Positions 35,095 through 44,970 of a DNA stretch of 64,000 bases are shown here, one piece after another. Both the position numbers and the translations under genes were made by a program. Numbering within the stretch: position 1 is the first letter of the stretch; each line of letters begins with the position of its first letter. The stretch spans positions 62,001-126,000 of the forward strand of contig CAVQNF010000019.1 in assembly GCA_963713805.1 (NCBI GenBank), read 5' to 3'. The DNA comes from GAS188 sp963713805 (GTDB taxonomy: Bacteria > Pseudomonadota > Alphaproteobacteria > Rhizobiales > Beijerinckiaceae). The notes under the pieces were generated by a model. It worked only from the letters and a program-made list of their open reading frames with translations, was not told the DNA's origin and did no database searches.

Positions 35095-36684
35095 TTAACC
35101 TCTAGCCAAGCGCTCACGGCGATGCAACCTGAGGGTGGTCACAACCGATCCCAGCATCAGGATCCAGAACGCCGCATCGCCAAAGCGCGCATAGAGCGGC
35201 GGGGAAATCGCGCGGGGCAGCCCGGCATCGAGCACGGCCTCGACGCCGAGCGGCAGGGAAGCAACCACTCGCCCGAACGGGTCGATGACGGCCGAAATCC
35301 CGGAATTCGCGGCTCGCACGAGAGGAAGTCCCTCCTCGACGCTCCGCAGGCGCGCCTGCGCCAGATGCTGATAAGGGCCGCTCGTCAGGCCGAACCACGC
35401 ATCGTTGGTCAAATTGACCATGAGGCCGACCGGCCGCCCGTCCTGCGGCAGGACCTCTCCGGGAAAGATGGCCTCATAACAGATCAAGGGAGCCGCGCCG
35501 GGTAGACCCGGAATTTCGAGGGTCTTTCGTTCGACGCCGGCGGTGAATCCACCGGGCACGCGCACGAATTGCCGCAGGCCCAATCGGTCGAACCATGACT
35601 GCAACGGAAGATACTCGCCGAAGGGGACGAGATGAACCTTGTCGTCGGACGAGACGATCGCGCCGCCTTTTCCGATGACATAGATCGAATTGAAGAAACG
35701 CGCGTTGAGCTCGCCCGGCAGAGGCTCCTGGGCGCGGATCGCCCCCGTTATGAGCGTGGTCTTGTCGCCGAGCATCTGGGCGATGCGGGCGAGCATGGCC
35801 GGATCACGCGTGAGAATGAAGGGAAAGGCCGATTCCGGCCAGAACAGATGGGTGATGTCCGCGACGCTGTTGCGCTCGGGCGACGTCGCCTTGTCGCTGA
35901 GCGCGAGATAATGCGAGACGATCTCCTCCCGGTTCGCCGGGATGAACTTCTGGTCGGGCGCGAGATTGGGTTGCATGATGCGAAGCCGCGTGCCCGCGAC
36001 CATGCCTGAAGGGCCGGCCGCGAGACGCCAGGCGCCGAACGCCGCCAGCATCATGAGAAGGAGAAGCCCGAGCGCCGGGGCCGCCCATCTCGCGCGCGGC
36101 GTCGTTTCCGTCGCAAGCGTCGCGGGGGAGGCGAAAATGAGCGCCGCGATGAGGGTGAGCCCGTAAAGCCCGACGAGCGAGGCTGCCTGCGCCAGGACGA
36201 TATTCGATCCCAGCGCCATTCCGGGCACGTTCCACGGAAAGCCGGTGAGAATATGCCCCCTGAGCCACTCGACGCCCGCGAGCACCCAGGCGAATGTCAG
36301 GATGCGCCAGGGTCCATCGCTCCAAAGGAGGCGCGCCGATGCGAAGGCGAGCGCAAAGAACAGGGCGAGCCCAGCCGGAAGGCCAAGAACGCCGAGGGGC
36401 AGCGCCCAGGCGAATTCGTCGCCATTCACCAGGAAGGCCGAGCCGAGCCACCATAATCCCGCGAGGTGATAGCCAAACCCGAACCACCATCCAGCGCCGG
36501 CGGCGGAGCGAAGCGTGGCGAGGCGTGGATGCCTGCCGTCCACCCCGGCACCGTCGATGAGCCACACGCCGATCGGCAGGGACACGGCCAAAGCCGGCCA
36601 AAAGTCCAGTGGCGGCATGGCGAGCGCACCGGCCGCTCCGGCCGCGAGCGCGATGAGACGTCGGCGCCACCCCCAGGCGAGCAT
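35095..36684 (-). CDS. lnt: Apolipoprotein N-acyltransferase
   Basis: Adds the third acyl chain to outer-membrane lipoproteins; inner membrane. 529 residues from ATG 36682-36684: about six N-terminal helices (AWGWRRRLIALAAGAAGAL), then a periplasmic nitrilase domain with the triad Glu in FWPESAFPFIL, Lys in DDKVHLVPFGEY and Cys in LICYEAIFPGE. A GTG at 36730-36732 is another possible start. The frame is open upstream without a stop into corC, so either the two genes are fused or the corC stop has been lost through a base error. Length from the chosen start is normal. Confidence 0.92.
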   Translation of the reverse strand: MLAWGWRRRLIALAAGAAGALAMPPLDFWPALAVSLPIGVWLIDGAGVDGRHPRLATLRSAAGAGWWFGFGYHLAGLWWLGSAFLVNGDEFAWALPLGVLGLPAGLALFFALAFASARLLWSDGPWRILTFAWVLAGVEWLRGHILTGFPWNVPGMALGSNIVLAQAASLVGLYGLTLIAALIFASPATLATETTPRARWAAPALGLLLLMMLAAFGAWRLAAGPSGMVAGTRLRIMQPNLAPDQKFIPANREEIVSHYLALSDKATSPERNSVADITHLFWPESAFPFILTRDPAMLARIAQMLGDKTTLITGAIRAQEPLPGELNARFFNSIYVIGKGGAIVSSDDKVHLVPFGEYLPLQSWFDRLGLRQFVRVPGGFTAGVERKTLEIPGLPGAAPLICYEAIFPGEVLPQDGRPVGLMVNLTNDAWFGLTSGPYQHLAQARLRSVEEGLPLVRAANSGISAVIDPFGRVVASLPLGVEAVLDAGLPRAISPPLYARFGDAAFWILMLGSVVTTLRLHRRERLARG

Positions 36685-36732
36685 CACGCCGTCCGCGAAC
36701 GACGTCGCCGGCGAAGCCTGCGCGTAAGTCAC

Positions 36733-37828
36733 TTGCGGATCGGCTCGTCTTGGGTAGCGCGCGCCGGCAGCAGCCGTCGAGGCCTGGGGCGTGGGCGTGC
36801 TCGCGCCGGAGTTCGGAGCTATCGGCGTTGATTCCACATGCTGCTCCTTTTGCCGGCGCAAGCGCCGCTCGTTCGAGAGGAGATGTATTCTCACGCGCTT
36901 CAACCGTCTGGGATCGGCTTCCATCACTTCGAACTCGATCCCTCCCGGGCCGGCGATCAGCTCGCCACGAACCGGCACTCTCCCCGCGAGCGTGACGATC
37001 AAGCCTCCGATCGTGTCGACATCCTCGGCGGCGTGGCCGCGGGACAGATCGATGCCCAGCATGGCCGAAACCTCGGCGAGCTCGGCGCGCGCGCTGGCGA
37101 CGAGGGTGCGATCATCGACGCGCGAAACGAGCGCGCCCTCCTCGTCGTCGTGCTCGTCCTCGATCTCTCCGACCACGATCTCGATCAAGTCCTCGATCGA
37201 GACGAGCCCGTCCGTGCCGCCGTATTCATCGATGACGAGCGCCATATGGGTGCGCGTCGCCTGCATGCGCCGCAACAGTGCCACGGCCCGCATCGATGCC
37301 GGAACGTAAAGCACGGGCCGCAGGATCTCGAGCGCCTCGAGAGGCATCGCGAGGTCGACACGGCCGAGATCGGCGACCGGCGGTTCGCCCTCCTCGCCGT
37401 GCCGCCGCCCCGAGCTCCTGTGCCTTGGCGCCGAGATAGTCGAGAAAATCCCGGATATGCACCATCCCTCGCGGCTCATCGAGGGTCTCGCCGTAGACGG
37501 GCAGGCGGGAATGCGCGGCACTGCGAAAGACCTTCAAGAGCTCGCCGAGGCTGACATCGGCCGGAACGGCGACGATGTCCGCGCGCGGTACCATCACATC
37601 GGCGACCCGCGCCTGTCTGAGGGCGAGCACATTCCTGAGCATGGCGCGTTCCTGGGAGAAGGCCTCGGTCGAGCCCTCCGCTGCCGCGCCCGCCTGGCCG
37701 CCACCTTCCTTCGAGGCGGAACGGGCGCCGATACGGAGCACGCGCTTCACCTTTCCGGCGAGACGCCTCACCGCTCCGCCATCGCTCGTCGATGCGGCCG
37801 AGGCACCATGGGGAGAGCTGCTCTTCAT
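36733..37828 (-). CDS. corC: CorC/TlyC (HlyC) family protein with CBS pair, one frameshift
   Basis: Cytoplasmic CBS-domain protein linked to magnesium/cobalt efflux. After a variable N-terminus come RQARVADVMVPRADIVAVP, the first CBS unit (FRSAAHSRLPVYGETLDEP), the second (RTHMALVIDEYGGTDGLVS) and the C-terminal CorC/transporter-associated domain (DVDTIGGLIVTLAGRVP, FEVMEADPRRLKRV). One extra base near 37405 splits the CBS pair into two frames. The true stop is unclear: the frame runs on through a Pro/Ala/Thr-rich linker into lnt. The right boundary given here is nominal. Confidence 0.85.
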
Positions 37829-37851
37829 GTCCGTTCACCTAGCGGTCCGGC

Positions 37852-37946
37852 CCGACAAACGGTATCCATTTGTCGGACAAGGGCCTGACCACAACTCTAT
37901 CGAATTTGTGGATAGATTTTGCCGACGGATGGAGACCATCCGTCGG
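37852..37946. repeat. Three consecutive hairpins between corC and ybeY
   Basis: Three inverted repeats follow one another: CCGACAAA / TTTGTCGG (37852-37859 with 37869-37876), CCACAA / TTGTGG (37889-37894 with 37906-37911) and a perfect 11-bp stem CCGACGGATGG / CCATCCGTCGG with an AGA loop (37922-37946). The first and third share a CCGAC start. This looks like a mosaic of REP units; a role in transcript processing of the operon is possible. Confidence 0.65.
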
Positions 37947-37978
37947 AATCGATCCACCCGGCGTGGCGGCATCACCGC

Positions 37979-38470
37979 TCACGCCGCCTCTATCGCATAG
38001 GGGTCCGCGATGCCGATGCTCGCGAGAATCCCGATCTCGAGCGCCTCCATCCGTCTCGCCTCGCCGTCGTCCAGGTGATCATAGCCGAGGAGGTGGAGCA
38101 GACCATGCACGACGAGATGCGCGACGTGGTCGTCGAAATCCTTTTCCTCCGCCTTCGCCTCGCGCTCGATGGTTTCGAAGGCGAGCGCGACGTCTCCTAG
38201 ACAATGGGGCAGCCGCGGCGCCAGGCGCGGGCCTGCCGGGAAGGACAGGACGTTCGTGGGGCCGTCCTTGCCGCGCCACCTGTGGTTCAAAGCCGCAATC
38301 GCAGCGTCGTCCAAAAGCGTGACGCAAATCTCGTCGCCATGGCGGATCGCCTGCCCCGCTTCGCGGTGGGCACCGACGGCCTCGGCCGCGCGGACCACGG
38401 TTGCGGGCGCGCGCGCGACACGCTCCCACAATCGGCTCTCGACGCGAATATCGACGTCCGGCCTTGACAT
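37979..38470 (-). CDS. ybeY: Endoribonuclease YbeY
   Basis: Metal-dependent single-strand RNase for 16S rRNA 3'-end maturation and ribosome quality control. 163 residues; the zinc site HLVVHGLLHLLGYDH is complete, and the substrate-strand region WRGKDGPTNVLSFP is typical. ATG 38468-38470 lies nine bases after the phoH stop, in the usual phoH-ybeY-corC order. Confidence 0.95.
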   Translation of the reverse strand: MSRPDVDIRVESRLWERVARAPATVVRAAEAVGAHREAGQAIRHGDEICVTLLDDAAIAALNHRWRGKDGPTNVLSFPAGPRLAPRLPHCLGDVALAFETIEREAKAEEKDFDDHVAHLVVHGLLHLLGYDHLDDGEARRMEALEIGILASIGIADPYAIEAA

Positions 38471-38479
38471 CCCGGGCCG

Positions 38480-39547
38480 TCAACCCTTCTCCACCGCCGG
38501 CCTGCCGCGCGGAGATTTGCCCGCTTCTTCATATGCTTGAACGATCCGGCGCACGAGATCATGGCGCACCACGTCACCATGCTGAAAAGCGATGTGGCCG
38601 ATGCCCTCGACATGCTTGAGGAGATCGATCGCCTCGATGAGCCCGGATTTCTGCCCGCCGGGAAGATCGATCTGCGTGGGGTCACCGGTGACGACCATGC
38701 GCGAACCTTCGCCCAGGCGCGTCAGGAACATCTTCATCTGAACCGAGGTGGCGTTTTGCGCCTCGTCGAGCAGAACGACGGCGTTGGTGAGCGTGCGCCC
38801 GCGCATGAAGGCGAGCGGTGCGATCTCGATCATGCCGGTCTGCAGGCCGCGCTCCACGTGACGGCTGTCCATGAAATCGAAGAGCGCGTCATAAACGGGG
38901 CGAAGATACGGATCGACCTTCTCACGCATGTCGCCTGGAAGGAAGCCGAGGTTCTCGCCGGCTTCGACGGCTGGGCGCGACAAGATCATGCGGCTCACCG
39001 CGCCTTGCTCGAGGAGCGAAACCGCGTGACCGACGGCGAGCCAGGTCTTGCCCGTTCCCGCCGGCCCCTCCGCGAAGGTGAGTTCGCAGCGCTTGAGAAG
39101 CTGAAGATAGACGTGCTGGTTCGCCGAGCGTGCCTTCACCGGGCCGCGCTTGCGCGTCGAGATTTGATCGAAGGCGCCCTTTGCCGCATCGCTCACGGTC
39201 GGGAACAACGAGCCTTGCGCGACCGCTTCCGCGATCGCCCCGTCCACATCGCCGATCGACAAGGCTTGGCCGTCCTTGATTCGGATGTTGAGCGCGCTCA
39301 GCACGCGCCGCGCCTGCTCGGCAGCGTCGGGTGCGCCCCTGATCTGAACCTGGTTGCCGTTGGCGGTGGCCCGCACGCCGAGACGGCGCTCGATATGCGC
39401 AAGATTCTCGTCGAACTGTCCGAAGATCAGGCTTGCCGTGCGATTGTCATCAAAGGCCACCCTGACCTCCGTCCCCTCCCCGGTGCGAGCCTCGGCCGGC
39501 GCGCGACGTCGCGTCTTATGGGCCAGGATATCGTCCTGCATGCTCAT
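38480..39547 (-). CDS. phoH: PhoH-like ATPase
   Basis: 355-residue cytoplasmic P-loop protein (YbeZ type) that works with YbeY in RNA metabolism. An N-terminal KH-like RNA-binding part (HIERRLGVRATANGNQVQI) is followed by Walker A AEGPAGTGKTWLAVGHA and Walker B AVVLLDEAQNATSVQMKMF, with the sensor motif VVTGDPTQIDLP. The start ATG overlaps the miaB stop as ATGA. Confidence 0.95.
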   Translation of the reverse strand: MSMQDDILAHKTRRRAPAEARTGEGTEVRVAFDDNRTASLIFGQFDENLAHIERRLGVRATANGNQVQIRGAPDAAEQARRVLSALNIRIKDGQALSIGDVDGAIAEAVAQGSLFPTVSDAAKGAFDQISTRKRGPVKARSANQHVYLQLLKRCELTFAEGPAGTGKTWLAVGHAVSLLEQGAVSRMILSRPAVEAGENLGFLPGDMREKVDPYLRPVYDALFDFMDSRHVERGLQTGMIEIAPLAFMRGRTLTNAVVLLDEAQNATSVQMKMFLTRLGEGSRMVVTGDPTQIDLPGGQKSGLIEAIDLLKHVEGIGHIAFQHGDVVRHDLVRRIVQAYEEAGKSPRGRPAVEKG

Positions 39548-40904
39548 GCGGCAGCCTTCCCCTCGACGAGGCGACCCGCGAGGCTGTTGGGCCCGGCGGC
39601 GGTGATCAGCACGGAACGTATATCGCCGATCGCCACATCCTGGCGCTCGGCGTGGACGGCTTGCAAATAGGGTGACTTGCCGCCGATCTGGCCCTGGTGC
39701 CGGCCCGCTTTCTCGAACAGCACATCGAGCGTCCGTCCGACCATGGCTTGGTTGAAGGCCTGACGCTGTTCTTCGAGCAGCGCTTGCAGGACGGCCGAGA
39801 CGCTCGACCTTCACCTCCTCGGTGACCTGATCCTGCCAATGCGCGCTCGGCGTGCCGGGCCGTGCGCTGTATTTGAAGGAGAACGAGCTCGCAAAGCCTA
39901 CCTTGCGGACGAGGTCGAGCGTCGCCTCGAAATCCTCTTGGGTCTCGCCTGGAAAGCCGACGATGAAATCGGAGGAGAGCGCGATGTCCGGGCGCGCCCG
40001 GCGCACCTTGTCGATGAGGCGAAGATAGGAATTCGCATCGTGGCGGCGGTTCATCGCGGCGAGCACGCGATCCGAGCCCGATTGCACGGGCAAATGCAGA
40101 TAGGGCATCAGCTCGGCGAGGTCGCGATGGGCTTCGATCAGCTCGTCATCCATGTCGAGCGGGTGGCTCGTCGTATAGCGCAGCCGCTTGACGCCCGGCA
40201 CCTTCGCCGCGCGCGCCAGAAGCCGTCCGAGCGACCAGGAACGCCCGTCCGGCCCTTCGCCGTGATAGGCGTTGACGTTCTGCCCGATCAGCGTGATCTC
40301 CCTCACGCCCGCGCGCGCCAGAGTCTCGATCTCCGCGATCACGGCGGAAACCGGCCGCGAGATTTCCGCACCCCGCGTGTAGGGCACGACGCAGAAAGCG
40401 CAGAACTTGTCGCAACCCTCCTGCACCGTGACGAAAGCGGACACGCCGCGCGCGCGAACATCCGCGCCTGCCGGCAAGGGCAGATGCATGAATTTATCGG
40501 CGGCCGCGAGATCGAGATCGATCGCGGTCGACGAGGCAGCGTCCCTGTCGAGGAGCGCTGGCAGACGGTGGTAGGCCTGCGGGCCGACCACGATGTCGAC
40601 CGCGGGCTGCCGGGCAACGATCTCGGCGCCCTCTGCCTGGGCAACGCAGCCCGCGACTACGATCTGCGTCTTGCGGCCCCGCAGCGGCGCGCTCCGATTT
40701 CATGTCCCGGACCCGGCCGAGCTCGGAAAAGATCTTCTCGGTCGCCCGCTCCCGGATATGGCAGGTGTTCAAGATGACGATGTCGGCCTTCGCCGGGTCG
40801 CTCGTCTCGACATGACCGCTTGATCGCAGGAGATCGCCCATGCGGGCGGAGTCATAGACATTCATCTGACAGCCATATGACTTCACGAGAAAGCGCTTCG
40901 GCAA
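39544..40904 (-). CDS. miaB: tRNA-2-methylthio-N6-dimethylallyladenosine synthase, two frameshifts
   Basis: Radical-SAM methylthiotransferase that adds a methylthio group to i6A37 of tRNAs. The first [4Fe-4S] domain has VKSYGCQMNVYDSARMGD and LNTCHIRERA; the SAM-cluster motif is QEGCDKFCAFCVVPYTRG; a C-terminal TRAM-like part ends at LAGRLVEGKAAA. The frame shifts near 40690, within the methylthiotransferase domain, and near 39805, before the TRAM part. All three pieces are in order and complete, so it is likely functional in the organism. Usually preceded by fur and tsaB/rimI in this cluster; here plsC lies in the fur position. Confidence 0.9.
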
Positions 40905-41122
40905 TCACGACCTCCAAAACGATCGATCTCGACGATCGACCCGCGAGCTTCTTCCCGACGGGTCGACGCGAGCTTCCCCGTCATTTAGTCCCTTTGCGGA
41001 CGAAGTGAAACTGGTTCGGCATAATCGGGCGTGGAATACGGCCAAGGCGCGAAACCGCGGAATCACCGTGCCCGCGTTTACCTCGGGTTGCGCCTTCCTC
41101 GCTCGCGGCGGCAAAGCGACTC

Positions 41123-42104
41123 TCACGGGCGCACGGTAGGAGCGGCGGAGGGATGCCCTCGCCCGTTCGCGGTTTCCGCCGCCATCAGGCGCACCTCGTC
41201 GCCGAGCCGCTTCGCGAGCGCTTTGCGATCCCCATGGGTGACCTCGAACGGCTCCCCGAAACGCAGCGTCACGTCGACCGGGCCAATCGAAAGGAGGCGC
41301 AAGAGGTGCGAGCCGAGCGACATGTCTCCATACCAGGCGACCGAAGGACGGTCCGCTCGCCCGAGCGGCAAGCCGTCCAGGCCCGAATAGACGATCGACA
41401 AAGGCTGCACGAGGATCGGAGCTTCCGCCGGCTCCGCTCGCGCTCATCGCCTCGCGCACCGAAGCCAGAAGCGCGGGCCGGAAAGGAAGCACGCGATTGC
41501 CGTCTCCGGTCGTGCCTTCGCCGAAGAGGACGATGGTGTCGCCGGCGACGAGCCGATGGCCGATCGAGCGGGCGATATCGGCGGTCATCGTTCGCCGCGT
41601 CCGATCGACGAAGATCGATCGTTGCAGACGCGCCAGCATTCCGATGATCGGCCAACCGGCGACCTCCGATTTCGCGACGAAGGACAAGGGCACGAGGCCT
41701 CCGAGCACGACGATGTCGAGCCAGGAGACGTGATTGGAGACGACGAGCACCGGTGCCGTGCGCGCGATCTCCCCTTTGACGATCATGCGCAGGCCGAGCA
41801 CCTTGCCGACCCACCACAGGAAGGCCCTCGGCAAAGTGCCGGCGGCATCGCGCCAGAAGTGCAGGATCAAGGCCTGAACGCCCATGCCGACGAGCATGAA
41901 AGGAAGGATCGCGACGATGCACAGAGCCGAGCGCGCCACGAAACGCGTGCGGCTCGAGCCTGCGCCTGCACGTTCGCTCGGCCAGGCGAGCGGCTTGCGC
42001 GGCACCTCCTGCGACAGATCGGCCTGCTTGAGAAGGAGTTCCTGCAGGTCCGGCGCGAGGCGTTCGCGCCGACGCACGGCGAGCGATCGTCCGTCCTCGG
42101 TCAT
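41123..42104 (-). CDS. plsC: 1-acyl-sn-glycerol-3-phosphate acyltransferase, one frameshift
   Basis: Second acylation step of phospholipid synthesis at the inner membrane. Hydrophobic helices near residues 55-100 are followed by the acyltransferase motif VSNHVSWLDIVVLGG (HX4D) and the substrate motif LFGEGTTGDGNRVLPFRP (EGT). After residue about 225 an extra base near 41435 shifts the frame; the second piece (VQPLSIVYSGLDGLPLG to the stop at 41123) completes the domain. A roughly 220-base gap separates it from miaB. Confidence 0.88.
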
Positions 42105-42312
42105 CTACGATGCTCCTGCATGTGCACGTGAATCCGAAGCTATCGCATCAAGAGCGCGTCACGTCGAGCCTTGGCGTGCCGCTCCTATGCCCCTCCTCGG
42201 TGCCTCGATTTCCCAAAGGGGGGAGGACTGCAAAAAGGGGCGATCCGGCTCGGGTGGCTTTGCCGCGAGCGAGCAAGAAGGCCTCACTCGTAAGGCCTCC
42301 AATCCCGCATGC

Positions 42313-42793
42313 TCAGCGATCGAGATCGCGGTGCAGCACCAATGCGGCCCCTTGATCGCCCGAGGAGCGCGCATAATAGGCGCGCCGGCGCCCGACCGGC
42401 TTCGAGACCGAATTTTTCGTAGAACGCCAAGGCACCGCGATTGTCTTCATCGACCTCGAGAAAGAGCTCGCGCACGCCCCGCTCGCGCAAACGTTCGATG
42501 TGATTGGCGAGCAAGGCACGCGCCACTCCCTTTCGGCGAGAGGCCGGATCCACGACAATGGACAAGATCTCAGCCTCGGCGGCGGCAATTCGCGACAGCA
42601 CGAAGCCTTGCAAGCGGCCGCGCTCGGAAAATGCGGCGCCCTCCCCCAGGCTCGACGAACTCGCGATCAATTGTTCGAACTCGTCCTCGCTCCAGCCGCG
42701 ATGGAACGCCTTTGCGTGCAGCCGCGCAAGATGCGGCGCATCCTCGGCGCCCAGATCGCGCAGCACGATCGCCTTGCGTCGCCACGGGCGCAT
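42313..42793 (-). CDS. rimI: Ribosomal protein S18-alanine N-acetyltransferase, one frameshift near the C-terminus
   Basis: GNAT enzyme that acetylates the N-terminal Ala of S18. The acetyl-CoA loop is VVDPASRRKGVARALLANH, followed by ELFLEVDEDNRGALAFYEKFG, both diagnostic. One extra base near 42400 moves the last 25 or so residues (RRAYYARSSGDQGAAL to the stop at 42313) to another frame. ATG 42791-42793 lies ten bases after the tsaB stop; the tsaB-rimI pair is conserved. Confidence 0.9.
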
Positions 42794-42803
42794 CGACCTC
42801 GTC

Positions 42804-43481
42804 TCAGGCCGAGCCCTGCTCGGCAAGCGGGCGCGCATCGGCGCTCTTGACGTAGACAGGGTCCGGTGGCGCCTTCCTCGGATCGGCGGATGCCACGAGC
42901 TTCGCAACGCAAACGATGTCGGGCACCGCCTCGGCGAGGCTCGATTTTGCCGTTCCGCCCGCTTGCGACAGAACGGACTGCAAAGCCGGCGCGGCGCTGC
43001 CCACGAGATGGACCGGTCGCTCGCCGATGCGCGCCGCCGCTTCGGCGAGCGACAAGGCCGCAGGCTCCTCGAGCGGGCGTCCCTCCGGCGAAAACAACTG
43101 GAAGAAGAGATTGCCGTGCCTTGCATCGATTGCCGCCGCGATCGGCACGTCCTCGCAGACCCCGACGAGAGGCGCGGCCAAGGCGGCGAGCGTCGTGATC
43201 CCGACGGCGGGACGACCGGTCGCAAGCGCGGCCGCGCGGGCCGCCGCGATACCCACCCGCAACCCCGTATAGCTGCCGGGACCGACGACCACTCCGATGC
43301 GTTCGACGCGGCTCCAGCCACCGTCGAGCTTGGCGATGACACGCTCGACCATCGGCAGAAGCGCTTCGGCATGCCCCTTGCCCAGCATGGCGCTCTCGCT
43401 GGCAACGACCTTATCCCGTTCGGTGTCGAACAGGCACACCGAACAGGCCGCGAGCGCGGTATCGAGCGCCAGAACGATCAA
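42804..43481 (-). CDS. tsaB: tRNA threonylcarbamoyladenosine biosynthesis protein TsaB
   Basis: Scaffold subunit of the TsaBDE complex for t6A37 modification. 225 residues with N-terminal ASKHA-fold start IVLALDTALAACSVCLFD, GHAEALLPMVERV, and the core motif GVVVGPGSYTGLRVGIAAAR. No ATG fits the family start; TTG at 43479-43481, with GGGAGAG upstream, gives the expected first residues. It follows rutE by about 60 bases. Confidence 0.92.
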   Translation of the reverse strand: MIVLALDTALAACSVCLFDTERDKVVASESAMLGKGHAEALLPMVERVIAKLDGGWSRVERIGVVVGPGSYTGLRVGIAAARAAALATGRPAVGITTLAALAAPLVGVCEDVPIAAAIDARHGNLFFQLFSPEGRPLEEPAALSLAEAAARIGERPVHLVGSAAPALQSVLSQAGGTAKSSLAEAVPDIVCVAKLVASADPRKAPPDPVYVKSADARPLAEQGSA

Positions 43482-43540
43482 TAGGGGCTCTCCCGCTGCG
43501 ATCGATGCCGAGCAGGGCCCTCGCCGAAGCGGTCCTGCCT

Positions 43541-44158
43541 TCAAAGAATAGTGCAGAATTCCTCGAAGGCGAAACGTGGCGAGCGCGGCATCACGCCCTC
43601 GGGATCGCCATAGCCGAGATTGCAAATGAAGTTTGCCTTCACCTTGCCGTCCGGGAAAAACTCCTTGTTCACGCCAGCCGCATCGAAGCCGGACATCGGG
43701 CCGGCATCGAGGCCGAGCGCGCGCGCCGCGATGATGAAATAAGCGCCTTGCAGGCTCGAATTGCGAAAGGCGGTCTCTTCGATATGGGCCGGCTTGCCAA
43801 CGAACCAGCTTCTCGCATCGGCATGCGGGAAGAGCTTCGGAAGCTTCTCGTAAAACTCGGTGTCGTAGCCGATGATCGCGGTCACGGGAGCCGCGGCCGT
43901 CTTGGCGCGGTTGCCTTCGGACATGAACGGGCTGAGCCTCTCCTTGGCCGATCGCGATTCGAGGAAGAGGATGCGCGCCGGCGAGCAATTGGCGCTCGTC
44001 GGCCCCATCTTCATCACGTCGGCGAGCTGCCGCAGCAAAGCCTGGGGGACCGGCTTCTTCTGCCATCGATTATGGGTGCGCGCTTCGAGGAAAATCTGAT
44101 CGAGCGCCTCCTTCGCGATCGGGCGATGCGGGGAGGGCTTGAAGTTCGGGTCAGCCAT
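43541..44158 (-). CDS. rutE: Nitroreductase family protein, malonic semialdehyde reductase (RutE) type
   Basis: 205-residue FMN-dependent oxidoreductase. The sequence matches the RutE branch: ARTHNRWQKKPVPQALLRQ, MGPTSANCSPARILFLES, SLQGAYFIIAARALGLDAGPM and ANFICNLGYGDPEG. In the Rut pathway it reduces malonic semialdehyde from pyrimidine breakdown; no other rut gene lies nearby, so here it may act more generally against aldehydes or nitro compounds. Confidence 0.88.
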   Translation of the reverse strand: MADPNFKPSPHRPIAKEALDQIFLEARTHNRWQKKPVPQALLRQLADVMKMGPTSANCSPARILFLESRSAKERLSPFMSEGNRAKTAAAPVTAIIGYDTEFYEKLPKLFPHADARSWFVGKPAHIEETAFRNSSLQGAYFIIAARALGLDAGPMSGFDAAGVNKEFFPDGKVKANFICNLGYGDPEGVMPRSPRFAFEEFCTIL

Positions 44159-44257
44159 GGCCGAGCGGCTCCGGAAAAGGAAGCAGGAAGGGCAAGCGGC
44201 CGGCCAAAGGCGCCGGCCGGATTTTCGCGTGCGGATTTTCCATCGGGTCGGGAGGCT

Positions 44258-44818
44258 TCAGGCGGCCTCGACCTCGCGCACATCGGGCAGGAAATGACGC
44301 AACAGATTTTCGATGCCGTGCTTCAGCGTCGCCGTCGAGGAGGGACAACCCGAGCAGGACCCCTTCATATTGAGGTAGACCACCCCGTCACGAAATCCCT
44401 TGAAGGTGATATCTCCGCCGTCGCCCGCCACCGCCGGACGAACGCGGGTTTCGATCAATTCCTTGATCGTGGCGACCGTGTCGGCATCCTTCGGGTCGAA
44501 GAATTCAGGAGCGCCGCGGATCTCCATGGGCGCCGATGCGTCAAGGACGGGAGCGCCCGTCAGGAAATGCTCCATGACCGCGCCGAGAATCGCCGGCTTG
44601 AGATGGGGCCACTCACGATGATCCTTGGTGACGCTGATGAAATCGCTGCCGAGAAACACGCCCTTGACGCCTTCGATGGCGAAAAGGCGCTGCGCGAGCG
44701 GGGAGTGCACGGCCTCTTCCGGCGTCGTGAAATCCGCAACCCGGTTGCCCAGAACCTCACGTCCGGGCAGGAATTTCAGCGTCGCGGGATTGGGCGTCGC
44801 TTCCGTCTGGATGAACAT
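44258..44818 (-). CDS. NifU-family Fe-S scaffold protein (NfuA-like)
   Basis: 186 residues in two parts: an N-terminal Scaffold-Nfu domain (FIQTEATPNPATLKFLPG) and a C-terminal NifU-like domain with the cluster cysteines in MKGSCSGCPSSTATLKHG. It carries [4Fe-4S] clusters to target proteins; MiaB, encoded downstream, is one type of client (inference). ATG 44816-44818 has GGGAGAA before it; a longer start is possible but lacks conservation. Confidence 0.93.
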   Translation of the reverse strand: MFIQTEATPNPATLKFLPGREVLGNRVADFTTPEEAVHSPLAQRLFAIEGVKGVFLGSDFISVTKDHREWPHLKPAILGAVMEHFLTGAPVLDASAPMEIRGAPEFFDPKDADTVATIKELIETRVRPAVAGDGGDITFKGFRDGVVYLNMKGSCSGCPSSTATLKHGIENLLRHFLPDVREVEAA

Positions 44819-44970
44819 TTGCAATTCTCCCTGTATCCGCCGGTTCAAGGCCGGCGGCCACAGCTGTTAGATGAGCTTGAGCAAGCCCCAAGTCAACGCG
44901 TCGCCATCGAGGCGAGCCAAAGCCTCGCGGGGCACTCCTCCCCGCGAGGCCGAGAAGGCTTCAAGGCTCA

